64,000 nt of DNA from an uncultured Faecalibacterium sp. (GCA_934503275.1 CAKSVD010000006.1:1-64000), one strand, 5' to 3'. Positions 39,201-49,581 are shown, numbered from the stretch's first letter. A program made the numbers and translations. The notes: generated by a model from the sequence alone, not told the origin.

Positions 39201-41136
39201 AGAGGGTGGTAAGGTGGTCACGCCAAATGCCCGTAAGCGTCCCATTGAGGCCACTGATGTACTTTGCATCGTAGCGGGCATTCTCCGGCGGGGTGTACTT
39301 CATGGTGTAGCAGGTAGCACCGGGCAGGACTTTTGCGTCCTCCTCTTCTTTTGCCGCCATCACATGGATGATGGGATCATTCAAGTAGATGCCTTTCTTA
39401 TTATAGACAAAGGTATACTCGCCGCCGTCAATGATGGGCTGGTTGTATTTTGCGTTACCGTCATAGCCATCCGTATTTTCCACTGCCAGCTTCAGGGTGC
39501 TTCTGCCGTCTTTGATCGTGCCGCCGTTGTCGATAGAGCCGTTGCCGGTATAATCATCGCTGTTATAGCAGTCCTCCAGCACGGCTTGGTAGGTAGAGCT
39601 GTTGCCCACACTCCCGCTGACGTCCAGCGCAGAGCTGCGGATGGTAGCAGGCTGCGCCGTTTTGCGCTGGCCGTTGGTGATGTGGCTAAAGCACAGCACC
39701 GAGTTCTCTACGCGGCCGTCATTGTAAAAGCGATTCTCCAGACTGTTCAGCTTGGCATCCGTGATGACGCCGCCCTCCTTGTTGTACACATACTCGGTGG
39801 AGTTCAGGGTGCCGGTAAGGGTGCCGTTGTTTTCAATCGCAAAATTTACCGTAGCATTATCCTCGTTTTTCACCTTGTCGAGGTTCAGTTCCGTCCCCTC
39901 TTCAATGGTCAGGACGGGGGTATCGCTCGTATGCCACTCTGCGTGCTTGTGGTTCGGGTCAAAGGACCAGCCGTTGCCCTTTGCTTCGTAGACGCCGCCG
40001 TCTGTGCCCTCGGGGAAGCCGTCCTTTTCAATGACAAGCTCCCCTACGGTAAGGCTGTTGAACTGGACAGCTTCCGTGCCCGCAGTAAAGCTGACCGCGC
40101 CGCCCTTGGCGTTATAATTCAGCTTTGCGTCGCCGCTGACGATGCTTTCCAGCTTGCGGGTGGGCTTCAGGGTGACGCTGGTATTGGGCGCGACATAGAC
40201 GGTACTATAAGTATCTGCCGACCACGCGGTCACCGTGCCGTCCGCTGCCACCGCGACAGGGAGGTACACCGGGTCTTTGGATGCATCGATAGCTACAAGC
40301 CCTGTGTGTTCTGCCGTGAAATAGCCGCTCTTGACGGTTGCGCCCTCGGGCAGCGGGTCATTTTCAGCGGTGAACAGACCGCCGTTGACGGTACATTTAT
40401 CTCCTGCAACATACAGCTTGTCGTTGAACAGACCGCCATTGATGATGATTTCCGTTGTCCTTTTAAGATCCGTGAGCGAGCTTTCAAAGCTGCCGCCGTT
40501 GATGACGATTTTTTCACAATTGTTGATATCCACGGAGCAGATGCGCTTGCCCTTAAAGGTGCCGCCGTTGATGGTAAGGGTACCCGCTGCTTTAACGGTC
40601 ACGCCGCTGGTATAACTACCCTCTTCAAAGGTGCCACCTTCAATGGTGACCTCGCCGCCCGCAGCATTAACAATGGCATTTCCTTTAAAGGTGCCGCCGC
40701 TGATGACAGCCCCGGCTTCACAGATCACCTTGCCGTAGAAGGTGCCGCCGGAGATAGTGCCCGCGTTGGTCACGGTGTAGCCGTTATGGTATCCCGAGCC
40801 GATCCGCGCCTCCTGCAGGGTAGCACCGGGCTTGATCTTCACGTTCAATTTACTGTAATTATTGGATCCGCTATTACTATGATGGTAGAGCCGGAAGGTG
40901 CCGTCTACCAGAGTGAGCGTCTTGCTGGCCTCATCGTAGGACCAGCTGTCCCTGCTGCCGCCGGAGGGCTTGCTGGACCAGTCATCTGTATAGATATTGA
41001 TGACATCGTCGTTTTCCTCTGCCAGTGCCGCAGCGCTGGCGGTGTCGGGCGGGGTGCTCTGGGCAAGGGCGGGCACAGGCAGAGCAGAAAATGCCATGCT
41101 TAACGCCAGAACCATGCTGATGAGCCGTTTGTGCAT
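36211..41136 (-). CDS. Large secreted surface protein with MBG-like repeats
   Basis: This 1,641-aa protein is exported. A signal peptide (1-25) ends PVPALAQ. Residues about 110-240 carry GGTF/GGSF repeats of a beta-helix type. From about 715 to 1,380 it has tandem MBG-like beta domains, recognised by LTYDGNPKEVTV, DYGEITVTYKQ and VEPGEYSYTV. A Pro-Asp-Lys-Glu spacer lies at about 1,384-1,414, a bacterial-repeat-like domain follows, then a hydrophobic segment (about 1,525-1,550) and an SLH-like module (1,555-1,641; PSTREQLAVLLW, FTPGKRVTKVQVIRAW). No LPXTG motif. It is probably a wall-associated adhesin or structural protein. AAAAGGAGAGG precedes the ATG. Confidence 0.85.
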   Translation of the reverse strand: MHKRLISMVLALSMAFSALPVPALAQSTPPDTASAAALAEENDDVINIYTDDWSSKPSGGSRDSWSYDEASKTLTLVDGTFRLYHHSNSGSNNYSKLNVKIKPGATLQEARIGSGYHNGYTVTNAGTISGGTFYGKVICEAGAVISGGTFKGNAIVNAAGGEVTIEGGTFEEGSYTSGVTVKAAGTLTINGGTFKGKRICSVDINNCEKIVINGGSFESSLTDLKRTTEIIINGGLFNDKLYVAGDKCTVNGGLFTAENDPLPEGATVKSGYFTAEHTGLVAIDASKDPVYLPVAVAADGTVTAWSADTYSTVYVAPNTSVTLKPTRKLESIVSGDAKLNYNAKGGAVSFTAGTEAVQFNSLTVGELVIEKDGFPEGTDGGVYEAKGNGWSFDPNHKHAEWHTSDTPVLTIEEGTELNLDKVKNEDNATVNFAIENNGTLTGTLNSTEYVYNKEGGVITDAKLNSLENRFYNDGRVENSVLCFSHITNGQRKTAQPATIRSSALDVSGSVGNSSTYQAVLEDCYNSDDYTGNGSIDNGGTIKDGRSTLKLAVENTDGYDGNAKYNQPIIDGGEYTFVYNKKGIYLNDPIIHVMAAKEEEDAKVLPGATCYTMKYTPPENARYDAKYISGLNGTLTGIWRDHLTTLYVATIDDSISALTCDRITSVNGVAYNGSVPEGKRYSSPIDLSKYNIPQTRILNLSATGEGAAELPPANPADFTFALPTNPTYDGNPKIVEVNVKENATKKYGDIIVRYQRKLNSDTFDGVPIEPGTYTFTVTVAATATCAGGDVTPKDNMFTILKGTLNPKDFTVTEPTDLTYDGKPKEVTVKNTSDKDYGEITVTYKQNGEALNGAPTEPGEYSYTVTAAGSARYKSGSVAEGTFTITNDVKPDPKPEPDPADFVFALPNDLTYDGNPKRVDVIVKDNATKDYGAVTVTYKQDGKVLNGAPIEPGDYTFNANVAATATCAGGDVTPKDNTFIILKGTLNPKDFTVTEPADLTYDGNPKEVTVTNNSTKDYGKITVIYEMSGGIVVHGVPVKPGKYYYSVVTEGSARYKSGSVADGTFTITNDVKPDPKPEPDPADFAFTVPANAVYDGEEHGVTVRASAGKGYGNVTVTYISGAEKLTAVYDADGALLSGKQPVNAGDYTFTAVAAATDSCAGGDITPKDNKFTIQKAELKATDFNILVSYTTVSDGQSYTAYMNEQSPDSPLVLRYNDTITEYKIVPYADAVAKPAAYTAAVMGDYDVLDDNGNKIGTGTGTPTKPGHYRLSIRVTADANHYVDSELRSENWVLDIWRAPLYISDFTVTEPDLTYDGTAKEVTVQNNSDKDYGEITVTYRNDPYNSDGVVLHGAPVEPGVYYYIVNAAGGALYEGGLVASGSFRIKEAAKPDPKPEPDPKPDPKPEPEPDPKPEPKPEETYQLTVAGADITLPEDADASALKAGQLVSLTAYPDTATERFAQWVVSSSDGKELTLMDKAGEPLTEDAFKQRTLTFKMPAQSLNITAETTAVEQPPQEDSTEYSTLQTVAILAGTTAWFAGGTVLAYEAVTGSILADLLPKGTAIPSTREQLAVLLWSTAGKPEPAAPAVYSDVAEPDTAKAARWAVEAGLLPDMGEGAFTPGKRVTKVQVIRAWNQLKKLGLAK
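37895..38990 (-). repeat. Two tandem 546-bp repeats within the surface-protein gene
   Basis: The blocks 37895-38440 and 38441-38990 are highly similar, with a period of 546 bp (182 codons); GGGTCAGGTT recurs at 37901 and 38447. Each encodes two MBG-like units plus a KPDPKPEPDPADF linker. Such repeats can expand or contract by recombination. Confidence 0.8.
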
Positions 41137-41295
41137 AAGATCCTCTCCTTTTCAAGCGCCCTCCAAGCCGGGCGCTTTTTGTTGTACCCAGTGTACCACT
41201 TTTTGCCCGCCTTGGACGATTTCAGACACGAATCGCCCTGCAAATGCGCTGAAACGCCCCGAAAGCGCAAAAACTGCGGGGCACACCTGCAAAAA

Positions 41296-41328
41296 AGGGG
41301 CTGCTGCACAGCGCTGTGCAGCAGCCCC
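41296..41328 (-). terminator. Terminator of the arginine operon
   Basis: GGGGCTGCTGCACAGC and its exact complement form a 32-bp palindrome followed on the minus strand by CTTTTTTG, about 20 nt past the argF stop. Confidence 0.85.
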
Positions 41329-41348
41329 CTGTATGGGTTCATTGCGTT

Positions 41349-42263
41349 TTACTTGCCCGCCAGCAGCACCGCCAGCACGGCTTTCTGGACGTGCAGACGG
41401 TTCTCTGCCTCGTCAAAGATCTCGTCCGCGTGCTGCTCGAACAGGGCGGTGGAGATCTCCTCGCCCCGGTGGGCGGGCAGACAGTGCAGCACCAGCGCGT
41501 CCGGCTTGGCGTTTTCCAGCAGACGGCCTGTCAACTGGAAGCCCACAAAATCCCGCAGACGCTGCTCGCTTTCGGCAGTGCCGGGGGCGGTGGTGTTCCA
41601 CGCGGCGGTGGCCACGATGTCTGCGTCCCGCAGACCTTCGGCGGGGTCGGTGGTCAGGTGGAAGGCATTGCCGTATTTGCGGGCAAACATCAGCACATCC
41701 GCCGCCGGGCGATAGCCCGGGGGACAGACGCAGGATACCTGCATCCCCGCCAAAAGGCCGCCCACGATCAGGCTGTTGGCCATGTTGCTGCCGTCGCCCA
41801 CAAAGCAGAGTTTCAGCCCTGCCAGCGTGCCCCGACGCTCCCGGATGGTCATCAGGTCAGCCAGCACCTGACAGGGATGGGCGTAGTCGGTAAGGCCGTT
41901 GATCACCGGAATGCCGGAAAGTTCGGCCAGTTCTTCCAAGTCCCGCTGGCGGTAGGTGCGCCAGACGGCGCAGTCGTAGTAGCGCCCCAGCACCCGGGCG
42001 GTGTCCCGCAGCGGCTCGCCGCGCCCGGCCTGTAATTCGGCGGTGTTCATGTAGTTGCCAAGACCACCCATCTGGTACACGCCCACCTCAAAGCTGGTGC
42101 GGGTGCGGGTGGACGCCTTAGAGAACAACAGCGCCACGCTTTTGCCCGCCAGCAGCGGCTCGGTGCGGCCCGCCTTGCAGTCCGCTTTCAGCTGGTCTGC
42201 CACATCCAGAATGTGGGTCAGCTCGGCGGGGGAAAGGTCGCTCATTTTCAGCAGATTTTTCAT
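41349..42263 (-). CDS. argF: Ornithine carbamoyltransferase
   Basis: This 304-aa enzyme combines ornithine and carbamoyl phosphate to citrulline. Carbamoyl-phosphate site: FSKASTRTRTSFEVG. Further motifs: DYAHPCQVLADL, WRTYRQRDLEEL region, SKxAWNTTAPG-like segment near 230 and the ornithine-site VLHCLPAHRGEE. Full length. It is the last gene of the argGHCJBDF operon and its start overlaps the argD stop by 4 bp. Biosynthetic rather than catabolic use is inferred from the operon. Confidence 0.96.
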   Translation of the reverse strand: MKNLLKMSDLSPAELTHILDVADQLKADCKAGRTEPLLAGKSVALLFSKASTRTRTSFEVGVYQMGGLGNYMNTAELQAGRGEPLRDTARVLGRYYDCAVWRTYRQRDLEELAELSGIPVINGLTDYAHPCQVLADLMTIRERRGTLAGLKLCFVGDGSNMANSLIVGGLLAGMQVSCVCPPGYRPAADVLMFARKYGNAFHLTTDPAEGLRDADIVATAAWNTTAPGTAESEQRLRDFVGFQLTGRLLENAKPDALVLHCLPAHRGEEISTALFEQHADEIFDEAENRLHVQKAVLAVLLAGK

Positions 42264-43462
42264 GCCTGCTCCTTCGGAGCCGTCGGCTCCATCGTGCCCA
42301 GCACCTCGGCCAGCACCTCCAGCGCCATGTCTACCTCGTGCTCAGAGACGGTCAGCGGCGGCAGCAGACGCAGCCGGGTCTTGGCGGTAAGCACCAGCAG
42401 GCCTTTTTCGCGGCAGGCGGCCAGCACATCCGCAGCCTGCACATCAAAGAACTCGATCCCCACCATCAGGCCGATGCCGGAAATGTTCTTGACGTGGGGC
42501 AGCTTTGCCAGGCCGGTGCGCAGCTGTACGGCGCGCTCGCTGACCTGTGCAAGGAAACTCTGGTCCAGACGGTCTACCACCACGTTGGCACCGGCGCATA
42601 CCACCGGGTTGCCGCCAAAGGTAGAGCCATGGGTGCCGGGGCCCATGCCCTCGGCCACCTTTTCATTCATCAGCACCGCGCCGATGGGCAGGCCGCCGCC
42701 CAGCCCTTTGGCAAGGGTGACAATGTCCGGCTTGAGGTTATAGTGCTCGCAGCACAGGAAGGTGCCGGTGCGGCCTACGCCGGTCTGCACCTCGTCCACG
42801 ATGAGCACAAGGTCTTTTTCGTCGCACAAAGCGCGCACGGCCTGTACATAGTCCGGGTCCAGCGCCATCACGCCGCCCTCGCCCTGAATCAGTTCCATCA
42901 TCACGGCGCAGGTGTGACGGTCTACCAGTTCCCGCAGCGCTTCGATATCGCCCGCCGGGACGTACTGGAAGCCCTCGTTGAAGGGGCCGAAGTAGTTGTG
43001 GAACACCCCCTGCCCGGTGGCGGTCAGGGTGGCAAGGGTGCGGCCATGGAAGCTGTTGACCAGCGTGATAACGTTGTAGCGGTCCTTGCCGTAATGGTCT
43101 ACGCTGTACTTGCGGGCGGCCTTGATGGCGCCCTCGTTGGCCTCGGCACCGGAGTTGCCGAAGAACACCTTACTCATACCGGTGCGCTTGCACAGCTTTT
43201 TGGCCAGCTTGCCGCAGGGTGCGGTGTAGTAGAGGTTGGAGGTGTGCTGCAGCTTGTGCGCCTGCTGGGACACGGCCTCTGCCCATGCAAGGTCGCAGTA
43301 GCCAAGGCTGTTCACCCCGATGCCGCTGGTGAAGTCCAGATACTTCTGTCCCTCAGGGCCCTCGGCGTACAACCCGTGGCCTTTTTCCAGCACGATGGGG
43401 TTGCGGTTATAGGTGTGCAAGACGTACTCGTTGTCCCGCTTGATGACTTTTTCAGAATCCAT
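42260..43462 (-). CDS. argD: Acetylornithine aminotransferase
   Basis: This 400-aa class III PLP aminotransferase converts N-acetylglutamate semialdehyde to N-acetylornithine. It has GIGVNSLGYCDLAWAEAV, KVFFGNSGAEANEGAIKAARK, the PLP Asp in VLIVDEVQTGVGRTGTF and the Schiff-base Lys in VTLAKGLGGGLPIGA. Full length. It overlaps argF by 4 bp. A 279-bp gap holding a MITE-like repeat separates it from argB upstream, which is unusual inside an otherwise tight operon. Confidence 0.95.
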   Translation of the reverse strand: MDSEKVIKRDNEYVLHTYNRNPIVLEKGHGLYAEGPEGQKYLDFTSGIGVNSLGYCDLAWAEAVSQQAHKLQHTSNLYYTAPCGKLAKKLCKRTGMSKVFFGNSGAEANEGAIKAARKYSVDHYGKDRYNVITLVNSFHGRTLATLTATGQGVFHNYFGPFNEGFQYVPAGDIEALRELVDRHTCAVMMELIQGEGGVMALDPDYVQAVRALCDEKDLVLIVDEVQTGVGRTGTFLCCEHYNLKPDIVTLAKGLGGGLPIGAVLMNEKVAEGMGPGTHGSTFGGNPVVCAGANVVVDRLDQSFLAQVSERAVQLRTGLAKLPHVKNISGIGLMVGIEFFDVQAADVLAACREKGLLVLTAKTRLRLLPPLTVSEHEVDMALEVLAEVLGTMEPTAPKEQA

Positions 43463-43513
43463 AGGTGTACCTCCTGTAACATGGAGTTCTTGCGCAATGC
43501 TGTGCGGACTCCT

Positions 43514-43660
43514 CTGAAGCCTTCCCCCCTTGGGGGGAAGGTGGCGCGTAGCGTCGGATGAGGGGTAATTTGCCGTAAGCTGCTGCTTGCCTGCGCCCTC
43601 ATCCGGCTGTTCACTGCGTTCACATCCACCTTCCCCCGTCCGGGGGAAGGCTTTTGCAAC
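43514..43660. repeat. MITE-like repeat, copy d, inside the arginine operon
   Basis: The ends are GAAGCCTTCCCCCC and GGGGGAAGGCTTTTG in inverted order. Inside are GGATGAGGGGTAA and TGCGCCCTCATCCGGC. It has the same block order as copy c. It sits between argB and argD and fills most of that 279-bp gap; no gene is seen there. Confidence 0.8.
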
Positions 43661-43741
43661 GGCAAGCTTTCCGGCAAAGGAAAAAGCGGAGCGGTTTCGT
43701 TGTCTTTATTATAGCTTTCCGCCGGCGATTGCGCAATCTTT

Positions 43742-44596
43742 TTATTCGCGGTGGCTGCGGCGGTAGAAGCGGGTACCGGAGCCGCGGTCAGAGAACAGTT
43801 CCAGCAGGATGGAGTGCGGCACACGGCCATCAATGATAACAGCCTCGTGCACGCCCTGATAGATGGCGTCCGCCATGCCGCCGATCTTGGGGATCATGCC
43901 GCCCGCAATGATACCGGCGGACTTGTAGCCCTCGATCTCGGTCACCTCCACCTCGGGGATGAGGGTGGTCTCGTCCTCCTTATCCCGCAGCAGACCCGCG
44001 ATATCGGTCATAGACACCAGCTTTTCGGCCTTGAGGGCAATGGCGATCTGGGCAGCGGCGGTGTCCGCGTTGACGTTATACGCCTGCCCGAGGTCATCCA
44101 TGCCCACGGTGGCGATGACCGGGATAAAGCCGCCGTCCAGCAGGCTTTCGATCAGGGTGGCGTCCACATGGACGATCTCGCCCACATGACCCAGCTGGGG
44201 GTCCAGTTCGGTGCAGCGGAGCATCTGTCCGTCCATGCCGCACAGACCCACGCCGCGCCCGCGCAGCTTTGCCACAAGATCCTTGTTCACCTTACCGGCC
44301 AGCACCTGCTGCACGATCTCCATGGTGGCATCGTCTGTCACCCGCAGACCGTTTGCAAAGTGGCTCTCCACGCCCACCTTCTTGAGCATCTCGTTGATGG
44401 CGGGGCCGCCGCCGTGCACCAGCACCACCCGCACGCCCAGCAGCGTCAGGGTGACAAGGTCGTTCATCACGGCGTCTTTCAGCGTCTCGTTGATCATGGC
44501 GTTGCCGCCGTATTTGATGACCATGGTCCTGCCATGGTATTTCTGGATATAAGGAGTGGCCTCCGAAAAAAGCCGCGCCATTTCTTCGTTTTTCAT
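43742..44596 (-). CDS. argB: Acetylglutamate kinase
   Basis: This 284-aa amino-acid kinase phosphorylates N-acetylglutamate. It has the family motifs TMVIKYGGNAM, RVVLVHGGGPAINEML, the arginine/substrate-binding GLRVTDDATMEIV, VIATVGMDDLGQAYNVNAD and IIAGGMIPKI. It has a long N-terminal helix (residues 1-20), the feature of hexameric, arginine-inhibited forms, so feedback control by arginine is likely (inference). It lies 16 nt downstream of argJ. Confidence 0.95.
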   Translation of the reverse strand: MKNEEMARLFSEATPYIQKYHGRTMVIKYGGNAMINETLKDAVMNDLVTLTLLGVRVVLVHGGGPAINEMLKKVGVESHFANGLRVTDDATMEIVQQVLAGKVNKDLVAKLRGRGVGLCGMDGQMLRCTELDPQLGHVGEIVHVDATLIESLLDGGFIPVIATVGMDDLGQAYNVNADTAAAQIAIALKAEKLVSMTDIAGLLRDKEDETTLIPEVEVTEIEGYKSAGIIAGGMIPKIGGMADAIYQGVHEAVIIDGRVPHSILLELFSDRGSGTRFYRRSHRE

Positions 44597-44612
44597 CTGT
44601 TCCGCGCTCCTG

Positions 44613-45842
44613 TCAGGTTCTGTAATCGCCGTTGATCTTCACATAGTCGTAGGTCAGGTCACAGCCCCACGCCTTGGCGCTTGCCTCGCCGGTGCCCATA
44701 TCCACCTTGACCAGAACATCGTGCTCAGCCAGCACCTTGGCGGCTTCGTCCTCGCTGTAGGGGTGGTAGGCAGCGTTCTCGCACACATACACCTCGCCCG
44801 CCTTGCTGGAAAGCCAGACGCAGACCTTATCAATGGAGAAATCGCCGGGGGTATAGCCGATGGCACACAGGATGCGTCCCCAGTTGGCGTCGCGGCCAAA
44901 GACCGCCGCCTTGAACAGGTTGGAGCAGACCACGCTGCGGCTGACGGCGCGGGCGGTCTTGAGGTCGGGTGCATGGGTCACCTCGCAGGTGATCAGGTGG
45001 GTGGCGCCCTCGCCGTCTCCGGCGTGCTCGGCGCACATATGCTCTGCAATGGCGGTCAGCGCTGCCACAAAGGCGGCGTAGTCCGCATTTTCCTCGCAGA
45101 TCTCCGGGTTGCCCGCAAGACCGGACGCCATGATGATCAGGGTATCGTTGGTGGAGGTGTCCAGATCCACGCTCATCTGGTTATAGGTGCCGGGCACAAC
45201 GGTCTTGAGCGCCTTTTCCAGCAGCGCGGGCGAGACGGCAGCATCCGTGGTGTAGAACGCCAGCATGGTCGCCATGTTGGGAGCGATCATGCCGCTGCCC
45301 TTACCGATGGCACCCACGGTGCACACCTTGCCGCCCAGCTCGAACTGGATGGCGTACTCCTTTTTATGGGTGTCGGTGGTCATGATGGCGGTGGCAGCGT
45401 CCGTGCTGCCCTGCGCGGTGGCAGCCAGCTTTTCCGCCGCCGCCGGGATGCCCCGGGCAAAGGGGTCGATGACCATGGGCTGACCGATGACGCCGGTGGA
45501 GGCGGGCAGAACGTCCTTTTCATCCATGTTCAGCGCCTTGCCCACCAGCGCACAGCACTCCTCGGCCAGCGCCACGCCGTTGGCGGCGCAGGTGTTGGCG
45601 TTGCCGCTGTTTACCACAATGGCCTGTGCATAGCCATCGGCCAGATGGGCGCGGTCCACCTTGATGGGCGCACCACAGACCTTGTTGGTGGTGTACACGC
45701 CCGCAGCGGCGCAGCGCACCTCGGCCTTGATGAGCGCCAGATCGTATTTTTCGCTGTGATTTGCCCGGATGCCGCAATGGACACCGGCGGCGGCAAAGCC
45801 CTTGGGCGCGCAGATGCCGCCCGCAACTTCCTTATACTGCAT
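44613..45842 (-). CDS. argJ: Glutamate N-acetyltransferase / amino-acid acetyltransferase
   Basis: This 409-aa Ntn-type enzyme recycles the acetyl group from N-acetylornithine to glutamate. The self-cleavage site is in the PASTGVIGQPM segment (Thr before Gly as new N-terminus), with GGICAPKGFAAAGVHCGI at the start and VEEV-like FFAAVFGRDANWGRI (here LFKAAVFGRDANWGRI) later. Its presence, with no argA or argE in the operon, indicates the cyclic pathway. The ATG at 45842 follows AAAGGA; a TTG seven codons earlier has no site. Confidence 0.95.
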   Translation of the reverse strand: MQYKEVAGGICAPKGFAAAGVHCGIRANHSEKYDLALIKAEVRCAAAGVYTTNKVCGAPIKVDRAHLADGYAQAIVVNSGNANTCAANGVALAEECCALVGKALNMDEKDVLPASTGVIGQPMVIDPFARGIPAAAEKLAATAQGSTDAATAIMTTDTHKKEYAIQFELGGKVCTVGAIGKGSGMIAPNMATMLAFYTTDAAVSPALLEKALKTVVPGTYNQMSVDLDTSTNDTLIIMASGLAGNPEICEENADYAAFVAALTAIAEHMCAEHAGDGEGATHLITCEVTHAPDLKTARAVSRSVVCSNLFKAAVFGRDANWGRILCAIGYTPGDFSIDKVCVWLSSKAGEVYVCENAAYHPYSEDEAAKVLAEHDVLVKVDMGTGEASAKAWGCDLTYDYVKINGDYRT

Positions 45843-45875
45843 AACGATTTTCCTTTCCCACAAAGAAAAACAAGT

Positions 45876-46813
45876 TTATTCCAACCCTTTGGTCTCTTCC
45901 AGACCCAGCATCAGGTTCATGCACTGGACGGCGGCGCCGGAGGAGCCCTTGCCCAGATTATCAAACAGCGAGACCAGCATCATCTGATCCCCGGCGGCGT
46001 TCACGGTCAGGTACAGTTCCATGCGGTCGGTGCCCGCCATGGCATTGGAGTACAGGCCGTTTTCCGGCAGCGGCTCGTTCAGGCCGTGCACCTTGACGGT
46101 GGCGGCGTCCTTGTAGTAGTCCGCAAGGGCGGCAGCCACGGCCTCGGCGGTAGTGCCCGCAAGGGTAAGATCCAGCGGCACCAGTACCTGCATCCCGCAG
46201 TAGTAGTCACACACCACCGGCACGAACATCGGTGTGTGCGCAAGGCCGCTGATCTTCTGCATCTCCGGCAGGTGTTTGTGGCCAAGGCTCAGGCCGTAGC
46301 TTTTGGGCGCATCCAGCTTGCTGTGCGCCGGGCGGTCGGGGCTTTCGTAGTCCGCGATCATCTTTTTACCGCCGCCGGAGTAGCCGGAGATGCCGGTGCA
46401 GCTGAAGGGGTATTCCTTTGCCACCAGCCCCAACTCCACCAGCGGGCGGGCAATGCTGATAAAGCCGCTGGCATAGCAGCCGGGCACTGCCACGCGGCAG
46501 GAGTTCCGGATCTTTGCCTTCTGCCCCTTCAACTCCGGGAAGCCGTAGTCCCATGCGGCGTCGGTGCGGAAGGCGGTGGAGGTGTCCAGCACCTTCACGT
46601 CCGGGCGCAGCAGGGGCATGACTTCTTTAGAGGCCGCATCCGGCAGGCAAAGGAAGGCAAGGTCGGCAGAATTGATGACCTTTGCCCGCTCGTGCACATC
46701 CTTGCGCCCTTCGGCAGAGATGGACAGCAGTTCGATCTCCGGCCGTTCGGCCAGACGGTCGGCAATGCGCAGGCCGGTGGTGCCGGAAGAGCCATCAATA
46801 AATACCTTTACCT

Positions 46814-46817
<4 letters not shown>
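45876..46817 (-). CDS. argC: N-acetyl-gamma-glutamyl-phosphate reductase, short type
   Basis: This 313-aa NADPH enzyme reduces acetylglutamyl phosphate to the semialdehyde. It is the shorter, type 2 form: VFIDGSSGTTGLRIADRL (nucleotide-binding), LAFLCLPDAASKE, the catalytic Cys in AVPGCYASGFIS and the His in LGHKHLPEM. The start at 46817 overlaps the argH stop by 4 bp and follows GGAGGA by 9 nt. Type 2 ArgC within an otherwise standard Firmicutes set is worth noting but not rare. Confidence 0.94.
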
Positions 46818-48214
<1,397 letters not shown>

Positions 48215-48242
48215 AATATAAACTCCTTATAAAAACGGCAAA

Positions 48243-48282
48243 GCCGCCGCAGGGGAAAACGCTCCTGCGGCGGTGCCGCCGG
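48243..48282 (-). terminator. Terminator or attenuator between argG and argH
   Basis: GCCGCCGCAGG and CCTGCGGCGGC form an 11-bp stem with a 10-nt loop, followed on the minus strand by TTTGCCGTTTTT. It could reduce expression of argHCJBDF relative to argG. Confidence 0.65.
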
Positions 48283-48348
48283 CTACGATGCCGGTGTGAG
48301 AACCCGCGTGTGAAAGTGTGAAAACACACGCAGTCGAAAATGTTGCGG

Positions 48349-49581
48349 TTACTTGACCACCGGCCAGTTCTTGGACAGCTTTGCGCGCTCCTTGATGGAC
48401 AGGCCGAACAGGTTGATGAAGCCTGCGGCATCGGCCTGATTGTAGTCCTCGTCCTCACCGAAGGAAGCGGTCTGCTCGTCGTACAGGGTGTAGGGGGAGG
48501 TGACGCCGGCGTTGATCATGTTGCCCTTGTAAAGCTTCAGCTTCACATCGCCGGTCACGGTCTTTTCCAGACTGTCGGCAAAGGCATCCAGTGCCTCGCG
48601 CAGCGGGGTGAACCACTGGCCGTTGTACACGATGTCGGCGTACTTCTGTGCCAGCTGTGCCTTGAAGTGAGAGCTTTCCTTGTCCAGCGTGATGGTCTCC
48701 AGCACGTCGATGGCCTTGTACAGGATGGCGCCGCCGGGAGTCTCGTACACGCCGCGGCTCTTCATGCCCACCAGACGGTTCTCCACGATGTCCAGCAGAC
48801 CAATGCCGTTTGCGCCGCCCAGCTGGTTCAGGTACTCCACCAGCTCCACAGCGCCCATCTCCTTGCCGTCCACAGCAGTGGGAACGCCCTTTTCAAAGTG
48901 GATGGTCACATAGGTGGGAACATCGGGTGCCTGCTCGGGGCTGACGCCCAGTTCCAGGAAGCCGGGCTTATTGTACTGGGGCTCGTTGGCGGGGCACTCC
49001 AGATCCAGACCCTCGTGGCTCAGGTGCCACAGGTTCTTGTCCTTGGAGTAGTTGGTCTCACGGTTGATCTTCAGGGGGATGTGGTGAGCCTCGGCGTAGT
49101 CGATCTCTTCGTCACGGCTCTTGATGTCCCACTCACGCCACGGAGCAATGATGGCCATATCGGGGCACAGGGCCTTGAGGGTCAGCTCAAAACGCACCTG
49201 ATCGTTGCCCTTGCCGGTGCAGCCGTGGCAGATGGCATCTGCACCTTCCTTGATGGCGATATCAGCCAGTGCCTTGGCGATGCACGGACGTGCAAAGCTG
49301 GTGCCCAGCAGGTAGTCCTCGTACTTTGCGCCGAACTTCAGGGTGGGGAAGATGTAGTTCTCCACAAAGTCCTTCTTCAGGTCCAGCACATACAGCTTGG
49401 ATGCGCCGGTAGCCTTGGCCTTTTCTTCCAGACCGTCCAGTTCGGTGCCCTGACCTACGTCACCGGAAACGGCGATGACCTCGCAGTTGTTGTAGTTTTC
49501 CTTCAGCCAGGGAATGATGATGGAGGTATCCAGACCGCCGGAGTAAGCCAGCACGACTTTTTTGATGTTTTCCTTTTTCAT
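48349..49581 (-). CDS. argG: Argininosuccinate synthase
   Basis: This 410-aa enzyme condenses citrulline and aspartate with ATP. The PP-loop is [18 protein letters not shown] at the N-terminus; [26 protein letters not shown] and [14 protein letters not shown] also match the family. It is the first gene of the arginine operon, behind a strong promoter. The ATG at 49581 follows AAAGGAG by about 11 nt. The longer upstream frame lies in the promoter region. Confidence 0.97.
   Translation of the reverse strand: MKKENIKKVVLAYSGGLDTSIIIPWLKENYNNCEVIAVSGDVGQGTELDGLEEKAKATGASKLYVLDLKKDFVENYIFPTLKFGAKYEDYLLGTSFARPCIAKALADIAIKEGADAICHGCTGKGNDQVRFELTLKALCPDMAIIAPWREWDIKSRDEEIDYAEAHHIPLKINRETNYSKDKNLWHLSHEGLDLECPANEPQYNKPGFLELGVSPEQAPDVPTYVTIHFEKGVPTAVDGKEMGAVELVEYLNQLGGANGIGLLDIVENRLVGMKSRGVYETPGGAILYKAIDVLETITLDKESSHFKAQLAQKYADIVYNGQWFTPLREALDAFADSLEKTVTGDVKLKLYKGNMINAGVTSPYTLYDEQTASFGEDEDYNQADAAGFINLFGLSIKERAKLSKNWPVVK

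Noticed and set aside
37171..41103. A 1,310-codon plus-strand open frame opposite the surface-protein gene
   Set aside because: It is the antisense of repeated, GC-rich coding DNA. It has no ribosome site or recognisable domain, and the minus-strand protein has a clear signal peptide and repeats.
36211..41136. CRISPR-like periodicity in the repeat-rich region
   Set aside because: The repeats are long coding units of 546 bp without spacers. No CRISPR array was found anywhere in the window.
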